64,000 nt of DNA, taken from NCBI GenBank assembly GCA_902801765.1, contig CADCJO010000002.1, positions 1 to 64,000 on the forward strand, in the 5' to 3' direction. Under the pieces are notes generated by a model. That model did no database searches and was not told where the DNA came from. It was given only the letters and a program-made list of their open reading frames with translations. A program made the translations under genes and the position numbers. Source of the DNA: an uncultured Eubacteriales bacterium. Lineage in GTDB: Bacteria > Bacillota > Clostridia > Christensenellales > Aristaeellaceae. Positions 50,998-59,718 of the stretch are shown piece by piece; position 1 is the stretch's first letter; the number at the start of each line of letters is the position of its first letter.

Positions 50998-51788
50998 TGT
51001 TTGTAACCGCCCTCCGTGGACTGCCCGGAAGCCGGAGGCTGCCAGCCGGTGTCGGCGCCGGTATAGTTCTGCATGGGATAGACTGGCTCATGAAATGCTT
51101 TTTGGCGGTCCACCGCCGGGGGAAGGCTGTCCAGAATGGAGTCCTCCTCGACTTCCCGAATCATCAGCTTGTCCGTCCAGGCCGGTTTCTGCCGGACGGG
51201 CTTTTCGCTGCGCCGCCTGCGGGGAACCGGAGCGCTGCTGTTTTGCTGATAAGCGCCGCTCAGCCAGGAAGCGGTCACCATGGGTGAAGGCTCATAAGCT
51301 TCGCTGCCGCTTTGCCGCGACCGGCCCTGACGCCCAGAGCCGGAACCGCTGAAATCTTCTTCGACCTGGATCTGTTCGGTGAAGGAATGGGTACTGTCCG
51401 GATCATTAGGCCAAACAGGAGCCTGCCATTCTTGCTGGGGGGCCTGTTCCTGCGGCGCTTCTTCCTGCTGCATATCCAGCGCGACGCCTCCCTGGTAGCC
51501 CTTTTCAAAGCGCCTGGCCGGGGTGCTTTTTTTTCCAAGCAGCAAACGCTTCAGCTTCCTGATCCTGGTTTTCCACACCAGATACTGCTGCCAGCGAAGA
51601 AGCCATACCAGCAGATCAATCACCGTTCCAAGCAGGGCCAGCCCGGCGACCAGCAAAAACCAATGATCGCCCAGCCAGGTGAAAAACCCGCTGAAATGGC
51701 CGGAGGCGGAACTGCTCCACACCTGCTGAATGATCGTGCGGGACCAGCCGAAAATCAGGGTAAACAAAGAATTCGCAAAATGGTTCAT
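50994..51788 (-). CDS. Hypothetical membrane protein with a disordered tail
   Basis: 264 residues. Hydrophobic segments at ~5-25 (NSLFTLIFGWSRTIIQQVW) and ~40-65 (HWFLLVAGLALLGTVIDLLV) are followed by a basic stretch (WKTRIRKLKRLLLGKK). The remaining ~170 residues are Gln/Ser/Pro/Glu-rich and look unstructured (EEAPQEQAPQQEWQAP, GSGSGRQGRSRQSGSEA). No family recognised. It starts 5 nt after cdaR and overlaps rsmF, so it belongs to the c-di-AMP operon. A regulatory or scaffold partner of CdaA/CdaR is possible but unsupported by motif. Confidence 0.78.
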   Translation of the reverse strand: MNHFANSLFTLIFGWSRTIIQQVWSSSASGHFSGFFTWLGDHWFLLVAGLALLGTVIDLLVWLLRWQQYLVWKTRIRKLKRLLLGKKSTPARRFEKGYQGGVALDMQQEEAPQEQAPQQEWQAPVWPNDPDSTHSFTEQIQVEEDFSGSGSGRQGRSRQSGSEAYEPSPMVTASWLSGAYQQNSSAPVPRRRRSEKPVRQKPAWTDKLMIREVEEDSILDSLPPAVDRQKAFHEPVYPMQNYTGADTGWQPPASGQSTEGGYKQ

Positions 51789-51793
51789 GCTGT

Positions 51794-52909
51794 TTACGGA
51801 TTGCTGTCATTGGACAGCTTCACAAATTCCTCGGGCAGGATGGTCACAACCACCTGCACGGTGTTGTTGCTGATATAATCCATGTTGCCGGGCGTGTTGA
51901 GATAGAGCAGCTGGCTGACGGTGCGGCTCTGACCGCTGATATCCACCGGATCATAGGGGAACAGCGCGGCGCCCTCCTCCAGGTAGGGCGCGATGGCCTC
52001 CTCGCTGCCGGCCAGGGTGATGCTAGTGGGAATCACGCGGATATTGCTGATGGCGTAGCCCTCGGCGGGTTCGCCCCGCAGAAGGGAGTTTTCGTCTACC
52101 TTCACCCGGGTCATGGCATATACGTTTTGGGTCAGTGCAATGCGCTGAATGGCGGATGCCTGGCCGCGGGGCGTGACGGTGAGATTGGTACTGTCGAGCA
52201 CGTTGCCCTCCGCGTCCTCAAAATAGAAAGGCAGACTGACGGCATTGGGCGTATTGGAAAGGCTCAGCGTGCTCTGATCGTACTCCACCACGCAGCGGGC
52301 GGCCTGCTCCACGATGGACTTGGGCCCGCTGATATCCACGAATTCCACACTGCGGCTGATAGAGGTGGCGTAAATGCCCTCCGGGATTTCGCCTGAACGC
52401 CGCACCTCTACCGGGATACCGGCCAAGGTACCGTATTCTTCCACAACCAGATTCACATCGGGATTGATGACTTCCAGCACCGTGCCGTATTGGGCGGCGT
52501 TGGAGGCGGTGGCAGTGATTTTCAGGGTCTGTTCCCCGGCAGTCTGAATCTGGCTTACGTCGAGACGGGCGATATAGTTGGACGCGGCGGCGGAGTTGTA
52601 GTTTCGCTGCGGCACGCTGGCCCGCAGATTCACGGTATCCAGCCCTTCCAGCCCCGAAACCACGATCAGCCCATTGGACCGCAGCACGGCGGAATTGGTC
52701 ACGGAAACCCGTACGCCTTCAATGGTTTTGGCGCGGGGGAGAGAGGTGTCCTGGGTGATCAGCACCCCCCAGAGACATACGGCCAGGGCGAAGCTGGCCA
52801 GCTTCCAGCCCCAGTTGTGCGTGAACACGTTCAGCAGTTTTCGGCCGATGCTTTGTTTTTTTACGGTTTCCTGCTCGGCGGGGGAAGGCGCGGCGTCATT
52901 CTTCATCAT
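51794..52909 (-). CDS. cdaR: YbbR-domain protein, CdaA regulator CdaR
   Basis: 371 residues. A single N-terminal helix (residues ~34-52, GWKLASFALAVCLWGVLIT) anchors an extracellular chain of YbbR repeats (VRVSVTNSAVLRSNGLIVVS, ISGPKSIVEQAARCVVEYDQ, VTPRGQASAIQRI). CdaR modulates CdaA. It overlaps cdaA by 14 nt, the usual coupling. glmM, the third member of this operon in most Firmicutes, does not follow. Confidence 0.94.
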   Translation of the reverse strand: MMKNDAAPSPAEQETVKKQSIGRKLLNVFTHNWGWKLASFALAVCLWGVLITQDTSLPRAKTIEGVRVSVTNSAVLRSNGLIVVSGLEGLDTVNLRASVPQRNYNSAAASNYIARLDVSQIQTAGEQTLKITATASNAAQYGTVLEVINPDVNLVVEEYGTLAGIPVEVRRSGEIPEGIYATSISRSVEFVDISGPKSIVEQAARCVVEYDQSTLSLSNTPNAVSLPFYFEDAEGNVLDSTNLTVTPRGQASAIQRIALTQNVYAMTRVKVDENSLLRGEPAEGYAISNIRVIPTSITLAGSEEAIAPYLEEGAALFPYDPVDISGQSRTVSQLLYLNTPGNMDYISNNTVQVVVTILPEEFVKLSNDSNP

Positions 52910-53765
52910 TGACCGTTTCTCCTTTCCGCGCCCTGCGCAGGTGATGAGTGAAGCGCCACAGACGGGTATGCTCCTCGTGGTACATTTCGCGCAGCACTTT
53001 TCTCAGACCCTCGGCGTCCAGGTGACGGGTCAGCTTGCCGCCCCGAGCCATGGAAATGATGCCCGTTTCCTCGCTGACGATCAGCACGATGGCGTCGGTG
53101 GTCTCGGTCACGCCCACGCCCGCCCGGTGGCGGGTGCCCAGATCGCGGCTGATGGCGCGGTTGTCGCTGGCCAGGTTCAGCACGCAGGCGGCGGACACAA
53201 TGCGCTGGCCGCGAATGATGACCGCGCCGTCATGCAAGGGGGTGTTGGGCTCAAAGATGTTTTCCAGCAGAGGCGCGGAAATGATGGAGTCGATCTCGGT
53301 GCCGCTGCTCTCGGTGATGTCCTTGAGGCCGGTCTGCTGCTCAAACACGATCAGCGCCCCCACCCGGCGGCGGGACAAGCGAAGCAGGCATTGGGTGATC
53401 TCGTCCACGATGCGCTCGCTTTCGTCCTGCTGGGCGGAACGGTCCAGCTTCGCCGTGCGTCCGATCTGCTCCAGCGCTTTTCTCAGCTCCGGCTGGAACA
53501 GGATCATCAGCGCGATCACGCCGTTGTTCAGGATGCTCCGGAGCACCCAGTTCAGCGTGGTCAGGCCCATCAGTTCGCTGACGTAGCTGGCTACGATGAT
53601 GATCGCCAGCCCCTTTAAAACCTGGATGGCCCGGGTTTGCCGGGTGATGGTTACCAGCTGATAAATCAGAAAGGCAATAATGATTATATCCAGATAATCG
53701 ATCCACGTGGGCCGATGAATGATATTCCAAAAAAAGGTCTGCACCTGCTGCCAGAAGCCTGTCAA
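52896..53765 (-). CDS. cdaA: Diadenylate cyclase CdaA
   Basis: Makes c-di-AMP from two ATP at the membrane. 289 residues: three N-terminal helices (YLDIIIIAFLIYQLVTITRQ, VLKGLAIIIVASYVSELMGL, LRSILNNGVIALMILFQPEL), then the DAC domain with the active-site DGA (PLHDGAVIIRGQRIVSA) and RHR (RDLGTRHRAGVGVTE). The start is a TTG at 53765 with GTGAGGGCGG upstream. A TATAAT lies at 53804-53809 on the minus strand without a convincing -35. First gene of cdaA-cdaR-hypothetical-rsmF. Confidence 0.96.
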   Translation of the reverse strand: MTGFWQQVQTFFWNIIHRPTWIDYLDIIIIAFLIYQLVTITRQTRAIQVLKGLAIIIVASYVSELMGLTTLNWVLRSILNNGVIALMILFQPELRKALEQIGRTAKLDRSAQQDESERIVDEITQCLLRLSRRRVGALIVFEQQTGLKDITESSGTEIDSIISAPLLENIFEPNTPLHDGAVIIRGQRIVSAACVLNLASDNRAISRDLGTRHRAGVGVTETTDAIVLIVSEETGIISMARGGKLTRHLDAEGLRKVLREMYHEEHTRLWRFTHHLRRARKGETVNDEE

Positions 53766-53931
53766 GCCGAACCGCCCTCACTTTCGCATGGGTTTACAGA
53801 TTCATTATACTACAAAAATCCTTCCCCGCCTATCCCTTTTTTTCATTTTCTTCTCAAAATTTTTACGGTTGTTTTACAGATAATGGTTTTCGATTCACGC
53901 GGAGGAAAAACAGAAAAAATGTATATTTTTC

Positions 53932-53960
53932 GTGACGCCGGAATCGAAACGTGATATAAT
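53932..53960 (+). promoter_or_regulatory. Probable promoter of the clostripain gene
   Basis: GTGACG, 17 nt, TATAAT, 60 nt before the ATG at 54021; the -35 match is moderate. Confidence 0.55.
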
Positions 53961-54020
53961 AGAAGTGTTAATCGGCAGGGCGTCCCTGCACATGAAAAAA
54001 AGATGAAGAAGGGATGAAAT

Positions 54021-57000
54021 ATGCAAGGAAACGGCCCCTTGAACCGGAAAAAGAACGTGACCGGCACGGCAAGCGAAGACAGCATGAAAACAGAAGGCCC
54101 CGGCATGGGCACCGGCCCGGTAGGCGAAAAGGACGCTTATCAGGAACGCAAAGAACAGCAGGCGCAGGGCGGCGCGCCTGGACGCATGACCAATCGGCCC
54201 GTCCAAGCGCCGCTGAACCGGCCCAAGCAGGTGACGGGCCAGGCTACGGGCAGCATGAATACCCAGGGCACGGGCGCCGGCGCCGCTCCACAGCAGGCGC
54301 GGCCCCAGAATCCCGGGGCGCAGCAGAACCGCCCCAATCCTTTTTTCAATCAGCAGCAATCCCGGCCCCAGCAGCAGGCAAATCCGTTTATGAATCAGCA
54401 GCGTCCGCAGCAGCAGATTCCCCAACAGCAGGCCCGTCCGCAGCAGACGCAGCAGCAATCCCGGCCTCAGCAATCCTTTGGCAGCGGCACGCCCGCTTCC
54501 TCCGGAAACCAGCAGAGCAGGGCTTCGGGCGGCAAAAAGAGCCCGCTCCTGCTGATTATCATCGCGGCAGCGGTGCTGCTCCTGGGCGGCGGCGGTTTGG
54601 GCGGCCTGTTCGGCGGCGGAAACTCGAATTCGTCCTCCAGTTCTTCCTCTGGCCTGGGCTCCATGCTCAATGAACTGGCGGGCGGCGGTTCTACTTCGTC
54701 CAGCTCCGGCGGCCTGGAAAGCCTGCTGGGGGGCGGAACGTCGTCCTCTTCCTCCGGCCTGGAAAACCTGCTGGGCGGCGGTTCTTCCTCCACCTCCTCG
54801 GGTGTTGGTGATCTGCTCGGCGGTATGCTGGGCGGCGGTTCTTCCTCCTCCGGCGGCGTGGGCAGCCTGCTCAGCGGACTGCTGGGCGGTTACAGCTCCG
54901 ATTCTCTTTCCGATATTTTAGGCGGCAGCTGGTTCAGCAGCCAGACGGGCTTTGGCGCAAGCGACAACACCTATAACGCATATAATCTGAATCAGACCAC
55001 GCCGATTTCCTCCTACTCCGGCAACCTGAACCGCAAGGTGGCGGCGGGCAGCCGCGACAAATACACCTCCATCCTGGGCAACGGCAGGGATAAGGTGACC
55101 GTGATGGTATACCTGTGCGGCGCGGACCTGGAAAGCCGCAGCGGCATGGCCACCAAGGACCTGCAGGAAATGCTGAACGCGACCCTCGGCAAGAACCTCC
55201 GCCTGGTCGTGTTTACCGGCGGCTGCTCCAATTGGCGCAACAACCAGGTATCCAGCCGGGTCAACCAGGTTTGGCAGGTGGAAAACGGCAAGCTGAACTG
55301 CCTCATCGACAACGCCGGCACCAGCGCGATGACCAGCCCCGACACCTTAGCTTCCTTCATTCAATACTGTGCAAAGAACTTCAAGGCCAACCGCTACGCG
55401 CTGATCCTGTGGGATCATGGCTCCGGCTCCGTCAGCGGCTACGGCTACGACGAGCGCAACCCGCGTTCCGGCTCCATGAGCCTGGCGGGCCTCAACCAGG
55501 CTTTCCAGAACGGCGGCGTGAAGTTTGACTTCATCGGCTTCGACACCTGCCTGATGGGCACCGTGGAAAACGCCATGATGTGCAGCAAATATGCCGACTA
55601 CCTGATCGCCTCCGAGGAAACCGAACCCGGCATCGGCTGGTACTACACCGACTGGCTGACCGCCTGGGGCAGCAATACCTCCATGGAGACCCTGGACATC
55701 GGCAAGCAGATCTGCGACGACTTCGTTTCCAAGTGCGCCACCGCCTGCCGGGGCCAGCAGACCACCCTGTCCCTGATCGACCTGGCGGAACTGGAGCACA
55801 CCATTCCCTCCAAGTTGAAAACCTTCTCCCAGTCTGTTACTTCGCTGATCTCCGAAAAGCAGTACAAGACGGTATCCAACGCCCGCAACGGCAGCCGCGA
55901 ATTCGGCTCCTCCGCCAGCGTGGACATGGTGGACCTGACCGACCTGTGCAACAAGCTGAACACCCAGGAAAGCGCGGCGCTGGCCAAGGTGATCCAGTCC
56001 GCCGTCAAGTACAATCGCACGGGCAACATTTCCAGCGCTTACGGCCTGTCCATCTACTTCCCCTACAAGAAAATGTCCAACGTGGATAAGGCCGTCAGCA
56101 CCTATGCCGCCATCGGCATGGACGCCGAATATGCCAAGGCCATCCGCGCCTTCGCGCAGGTGGAAGCCAGCGGCCAGGCGGTCAGCGGCGGTTATTCTTC
56201 TCCCATGCCCTCCCTGTTCGACCTGCTGGGCGGTGGGGCTGGATCTCCCTCCGGTTCTTACAGCACGGGCAGCAGTTCTTCCTCCGGCGACCTGATGAGC
56301 GAACTGCTCTCCTCCTTCCTGGGCGGCGGTTATGGCCGTATCGGCCTGACGGACGACAACAGCGGCTTCCTGTCCGATCGGGAATTGGCGGACAGCGCTG
56401 TGACCGAGTTCCTGGCCGACAACATGCTGGACGCTTCCGCGCTGCGGTTCGTGTCGGATGACAACGGCAGCTATGTGCTGGATATGAAGCCCGAAAACTG
56501 GGCGCTCGTTACCGGCGTGGATCAGAACATCTTCTACGACAATGGCGAAGGATATATCGATCTGGGTCTGGACAACCTGTTCGGCTTCGACGAGCAGGGC
56601 CGCATGGTGGCCGATATGGACGGCACCTGGCTGGCGCTGAACGGACAGCCCGTGCCTTACTACCGTGAAACCGCCCAGTACCTGGACGACGGCGGTTGGA
56701 TCATCACGGGCCGCGTGCCCGCCCTGCTCAACGGCGATCGGGTCGATCTGCTGATTGTGTTTGACGATCAAAACGAAAATGGCTACGTGGCCGGCGCCCG
56801 CGCCGTGTACGGCGACGAAACCGACATGGTGGCCAAGGCCATCACCGAACTTCAGGACGGCGACAGCATCATCTTCCTGGCCGACAAATACGACTATCAG
56901 CAAAACTATGAGGACAGCTACCACTTCGGCAAGCCCCTCACCGTCAGCGGCGAGGTAAAGGTAAGCAACGTGTATCTGCCTGATAAGACCAAGGCCCTCG

Positions 57001-57062
57001 TTACCTACCGTTTTACTGATATTTACAACCAGAACTACTGGACGCCCATTATCGGTAAATGA
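54021..57062 (+). CDS. Membrane-anchored clostripain-family (C11) cysteine peptidase
   Basis: 1013 residues. N-terminal ~172: low-complexity Gln/Pro/Asn-rich, with two repeats of PLNRxKxVTGxA (residues 6-16 and 64-76), probably cytoplasmic. Then a helix at ~174-192 (PLLLIIIAAAVLLLGGGGLG). Residues ~193-300 are Gly/Ser-rich, with repeated SSSSGxLExLLGGG units, probably a flexible spacer outside the cell. The C11 domain (~355-700) has catalytic histidine H466 (LWDHGSGSVSGYGYDE) and cysteine C510 (FDTCLMGTVENAMM). A second Gly/Ser spacer (~720-765) and a ~250-residue C-terminal domain without recognised motif follow. GAAGAAGGGATGAAAT precedes the ATG. The role may be surface proteolysis. Confidence 0.93.
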   Translation: MQGNGPLNRKKNVTGTASEDSMKTEGPGMGTGPVGEKDAYQERKEQQAQGGAPGRMTNRPVQAPLNRPKQVTGQATGSMNTQGTGAGAAPQQARPQNPGAQQNRPNPFFNQQQSRPQQQANPFMNQQRPQQQIPQQQARPQQTQQQSRPQQSFGSGTPASSGNQQSRASGGKKSPLLLIIIAAAVLLLGGGGLGGLFGGGNSNSSSSSSSGLGSMLNELAGGGSTSSSSGGLESLLGGGTSSSSSGLENLLGGGSSSTSSGVGDLLGGMLGGGSSSSGGVGSLLSGLLGGYSSDSLSDILGGSWFSSQTGFGASDNTYNAYNLNQTTPISSYSGNLNRKVAAGSRDKYTSILGNGRDKVTVMVYLCGADLESRSGMATKDLQEMLNATLGKNLRLVVFTGGCSNWRNNQVSSRVNQVWQVENGKLNCLIDNAGTSAMTSPDTLASFIQYCAKNFKANRYALILWDHGSGSVSGYGYDERNPRSGSMSLAGLNQAFQNGGVKFDFIGFDTCLMGTVENAMMCSKYADYLIASEETEPGIGWYYTDWLTAWGSNTSMETLDIGKQICDDFVSKCATACRGQQTTLSLIDLAELEHTIPSKLKTFSQSVTSLISEKQYKTVSNARNGSREFGSSASVDMVDLTDLCNKLNTQESAALAKVIQSAVKYNRTGNISSAYGLSIYFPYKKMSNVDKAVSTYAAIGMDAEYAKAIRAFAQVEASGQAVSGGYSSPMPSLFDLLGGGAGSPSGSYSTGSSSSSGDLMSELLSSFLGGGYGRIGLTDDNSGFLSDRELADSAVTEFLADNMLDASALRFVSDDNGSYVLDMKPENWALVTGVDQNIFYDNGEGYIDLGLDNLFGFDEQGRMVADMDGTWLALNGQPVPYYRETAQYLDDGGWIITGRVPALLNGDRVDLLIVFDDQNENGYVAGARAVYGDETDMVAKAITELQDGDSIIFLADKYDYQQNYEDSYHFGKPLTVSGEVKVSNVYLPDKTKALVTYRFTDIYNQNYWTPIIGK

Positions 57063-57075
57063 TCCAGGTATAAAC

Positions 57076-57121
57076 AGCGCCTGCCTCTCCTGCTTATGCG
57101 GGGGAGGCAGGCGCTTTTTTT
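57076..57121 (+). terminator. Intrinsic terminator of the clostripain gene
   Basis: 12 bp stem AGCGCCTGCCTC / GAGGCAGGCGCT followed by T7. Confidence 0.93.
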
Positions 57122-57152
57122 ACGTGAAGGGATATATTCAGCAGAGATGAAT

Positions 57153-57598
57153 AGGGCACTTTAATGCACTACGGAGCGAGGGCCTATGCGGCCCTCGTGC
57201 ACCTGCACCAGGAGATTTCATCTCCTGGACCTCAATAGCGGAAGTAGCTTGATTGTGTAAAACAGCTTGGTTCCCGCTGATGCTTAGAGGAACGCGGAAG
57301 TTTGAGTTGACGCCGTTATGCTTCTGGCCCGGCGGCGAAGCCGCCAACCCGGATGCTTTGCATCCGGGGAAAGCCAGGGAATAATCCGCAGGGAAAGTTT
57401 ACTTTCCCCCTCGGATTTTCCCAGGCTTTCTTGGGCCAGAAGCCCTCAAACTTTTCGTAACCCCAACGCGGCAGGCGGAGGTCGTTGATATTCCCAACAA
57501 CGTAATTTCGCCAATTGCGGGTCCAGGGTCCTCAGGACCCTGGTTGGGGTCTGGGGCGAATAGCCCCAGCGCAAACCCCAAGTGTATTAAAGTGCCCT
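57153..57598 (-). repeat. Multi-hairpin repeat, copy 3 (complete)
   Basis: 446 bp bounded by AGGGCACTTTAATGCACT (57153-57170) and its inverse AGTGTATTAAAGTGCCCT (57581-57598), 17 of 18 matching. Read on the minus strand it is colinear with copy 2 (15769-16163). The same closing stem GCTTCTGGCCC/GGGCCAGAAGC and the hairpins CCGGATGC/GCATCCGG, GGCGGC/GCCGCC, CCAGGAGAT/ATCTCCTGG and CGAGGGCC/GGCCCTCG are kept. Two arms differ from copy 2 yet still pair. No target duplication is obvious. Together with the clostripain terminator it accounts for the 57063-57649 gap. Confidence 0.92.
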
Positions 57599-57649
57599 TT
57601 TACGTCATATGGTCATGCAGATACCAGATTAATATAGAAAAACGATCTG

Positions 57650-58276
57650 TTATTTCCCATCCGGGAAGCTGGTGAAATACTTGCGTTCCACTTCGGGGCA
57701 GCCGTATTTTTCCTTGGCGTCGACGATTGCCTTAATCATGAACGCCATGTTCCGGGCCAGGTTGCGCATGGTTTGCAGTCCCTCCAAGTCCTTCTTCACG
57801 TCTTCGGCGGAAAAACCGTGCACCTGGTTCCAGTAGGTGGAGGACGCCACAGGCATGCCGCTGATGGTGAAATACTTGTTCAGCACGTCAAAGGACGCGG
57901 TGTTGCCGCCCCGACGGCAGCTGACCACCGACGCGCCGACCTTCATGTGCTTGGAAAAGCGGGTGCTGTAAAACAGCCGATCCAGGAAGGACAAAAGCGT
58001 GCCGTTGGGCGAGCTGTAATACACCGGACTGCCGACCACCAGGCCGTCCGCCGCCTCGAATTTCGGCGCGACCTCGTTCACCAGATCGTCAAATACGCAC
58101 TTGCCTTTCTTTCCGCAGGTCCCGCAGGAAATGCAGCCGCGGATGTCCTTGTTTCCCACGTGAATCATTTCGGTTTCGATTCCGTTTTCTTCCAATACCT
58201 TTTTCATTTCTTCCAGCGCTGTGGCGGTGCAGCCCTTTGCGTGGGGGCTGCCGTTCAGCAGAAGCACTTTGGCCAT
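57650..58276 (-). CDS. Flavodoxin-family NAD(P)H-dependent FMN reductase
   Basis: 208 residues from the ATG at 58276 (AAAGGAGGAACGTATC upstream; the open frame extends further but is leader). The N-terminus KVLLLNGSPHAKGCTATALE is the FMN phosphate-binding loop. A CxxCxxxxxC cluster (GCISCGTCGKKGKCVFDD) may hold an Fe-S centre, as in iron-sulfur flavoproteins. ADGLVVGSPVYYSSPNGTLL is the second flavin loop. Probably reduces quinones or other small acceptors. It has its own promoter and is divergent from nagB. Confidence 0.92.
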   Translation of the reverse strand: MAKVLLLNGSPHAKGCTATALEEMKKVLEENGIETEMIHVGNKDIRGCISCGTCGKKGKCVFDDLVNEVAPKFEAADGLVVGSPVYYSSPNGTLLSFLDRLFYSTRFSKHMKVGASVVSCRRGGNTASFDVLNKYFTISGMPVASSTYWNQVHGFSAEDVKKDLEGLQTMRNLARNMAFMIKAIVDAKEKYGCPEVERKYFTSFPDGK

Positions 58277-58307
58277 GATACGTTCCTCCTTTGTCTGTCT
58301 TGGTTCT

Positions 58308-58336
58308 ATTATATAAAAGAAAAGCAAACTTGACAA
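58308..58336 (-). promoter_or_regulatory. Sigma-A-type promoter of the FMN reductase gene
   Basis: TTGTCA, 17 nt, TATAAT on the minus strand, 32 nt upstream of the ATG. Confidence 0.8.
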
Positions 58337-58431
58337 GGAATATCTCAGAATGAAAATGGCAGAATATACCGCTTTAAACACGAAATATCCATAAATAATC
58401 AAAAACAATCATATCTTGTAACAGTTCTTCC

Positions 58432-58460
58432 TTGATAAAAGCAGGCGAATTGTGTATAAT
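58432..58460 (+). promoter_or_regulatory. Sigma-A-type promoter of nagB
   Basis: TTGATA, 17 nt, TATAAT, 42 nt before the ATG at 58503. Confidence 0.8.
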
Positions 58461-58502
58461 AAGGGTTGGTTTTCCAAATCAACCAAAGGAGAGAAACAAA
58501 CC

Positions 58503-59294
58503 ATGCGCGTAGTCATTCAGGAAAATTACGATAAGATGTGCATTTGGGCGGCGCACTATATCGCCGCGAAAATCAACGGCCACAAGGAAGCGCGGCCCTT
58601 CGTGCTGGGTCTGCCCACCGGTTCTTCTCCCATCGGGGTCTATAAGGAACTGGCCCGGATGAACCAGGCGGGTGAAGTGTCCTTCGCCAACGTGGTCACC
58701 TTCAACATGGACGAATACCTGGGCCTGCCCCACGAGCATGACCAGAGCTACTGGTACTTCATGCACGACAATTTCTTCAACCACCTGAAGGATATGAAGC
58801 CTGAAAACATCAACATTTTGAACGGCATGACCGATGACCCCGAGGGCGAATGTGCCCGGTATGAAGCCAAGATCGCTTCCTACGGCGGCATTGACCTCTT
58901 TATGGGCGGCATCGGCGTGGATGGCCATATCGCCTTCAACGAGCCTTACACCAGCCTGTGCTCCCGCACCGGCGTGCGGAACCTGACCACCGATACCCGC
59001 ATCGTGAACAGCCGTTTCTTCGGCAACGATCCCGAGAAGGTGCCCGCCCAGGCCCTGAGCGTCGGCGTCGGCACGGTGACGGACAGCAAGGAAGTGCTGA
59101 TTCTGATCAACGGCCATAACAAAGCCCGCGCCCTGGCTGCGACGGTGGAGGGCGGCGTGAGCCAGAAGTGGACCTGCTCCGCCCTGCAAATGCACAACGG
59201 CGCGATCATCGCCTGCGACGAGGCTGCCTGCGGCGAATTGACCGTGGACACCTACAAGTATTTCCTGGATATCGAAAAGAAAGAACGGCTGTAA
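58503..59294 (+). CDS. nagB: Glucosamine-6-phosphate deaminase
   Basis: Converts glucosamine-6-phosphate to fructose-6-phosphate + NH4+, feeding amino sugars into glycolysis. 263 residues from the ATG at 58503 (AAAGGAGAGAAACAAACC upstream). Motifs: [40 protein letters not shown] (catalytic Asp), [20 protein letters not shown] (catalytic His/Glu) and [20 protein letters not shown]. nagA is not adjacent. Confidence 0.97.
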   Translation: MRVVIQENYDKMCIWAAHYIAAKINGHKEARPFVLGLPTGSSPIGVYKELARMNQAGEVSFANVVTFNMDEYLGLPHEHDQSYWYFMHDNFFNHLKDMKPENINILNGMTDDPEGECARYEAKIASYGGIDLFMGGIGVDGHIAFNEPYTSLCSRTGVRNLTTDTRIVNSRFFGNDPEKVPAQALSVGVGTVTDSKEVLILINGHNKARALAATVEGGVSQKWTCSALQMHNGAIIACDEAACGELTVDTYKYFLDIEKKERL

Positions 59295-59308
59295 GCTCAA
59301 GGAGAATC

Positions 59309-59627
59309 AAGCCCCATCCGCGCTCACGGATGGGGCTTCTGATTGTCGATAAAGTCCCTGGGATGCATCGAAGGGCCGCAGCCCTTCGATTGTAATCCGC
59401 AGGCGGCGGCGTGTACGTCGCCGAGGAGCAACAGAATGTTGCTTCCTATATCAATTTCTGCCCGAAAAATGTGCGCTTTCGACATCTTTTGATGCCGAAA
59501 GCGCCATTTTTTCAAGAAATTGATGGATCGAATGAAAGGACGATTTACCGTCCTTTCATTCGCAGAGCGTCGAAAACACTTTTTCGACACTCTGAAGCCC
59601 CATCCGCGCTCACGGATGGGGCTTTTT
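59309..59627 (+). other. Hairpin array bracketed by duplicated terminators
   Basis: An identical 30 bp hairpin sequence (AAGCCCCATCCGCG... ending GGATGGGGCTT) occurs at 59309-59338 and 59595-59624. Only the second is followed by a clear T run. Between them are consecutive hairpins: ATCGAAGGG/CCCTTCGAT (59367-59390), GGCGGCGT/ACGTCGCC (59405-59422), GAGCAACA/TGTTGCTTC (~59426-59445), a ~78 nt hairpin opening ATCAATTTCT and closing AGAAATTGAT with core GCGCTTTCG/CGAAAGCGC (59451-59525), CGAATGAAAGGACG/CGTCCTTTCATTCG (59529-59563) and GTCGAAAA/TTTTCGAC (59569-59588). A non-coding RNA ending at the second terminator, or a hairpin-rich insertion that duplicated the nagB terminator, would both fit. 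Confidence 0.7.
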
Positions 59628-59632
59628 AAGCA

Positions 59633-59661
59633 TTGACATATTTTATCAGTTGTGGTATGAT
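59633..59661 (+). promoter_or_regulatory. Sigma-A-type promoter of the NadD-NADAR gene
   Basis: TTGACA, 17 nt, TATGAT, immediately after the second duplicated terminator. The leader to 59838 is about 170 nt. Confidence 0.85.
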
Positions 59662-59718
59662 ACGTTCAGCGATTCTGAAAAGGAATCGCAACCTGGAAGA
59701 AAGGAAGGTACTTGCCGT

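Noticed and set aside
59411..59629. A 72-codon plus-strand frame in the nagB-NadD gap
   Set aside because: It is spread over consecutive hairpins and has no ribosome binding site; the structure explains the sequence better.
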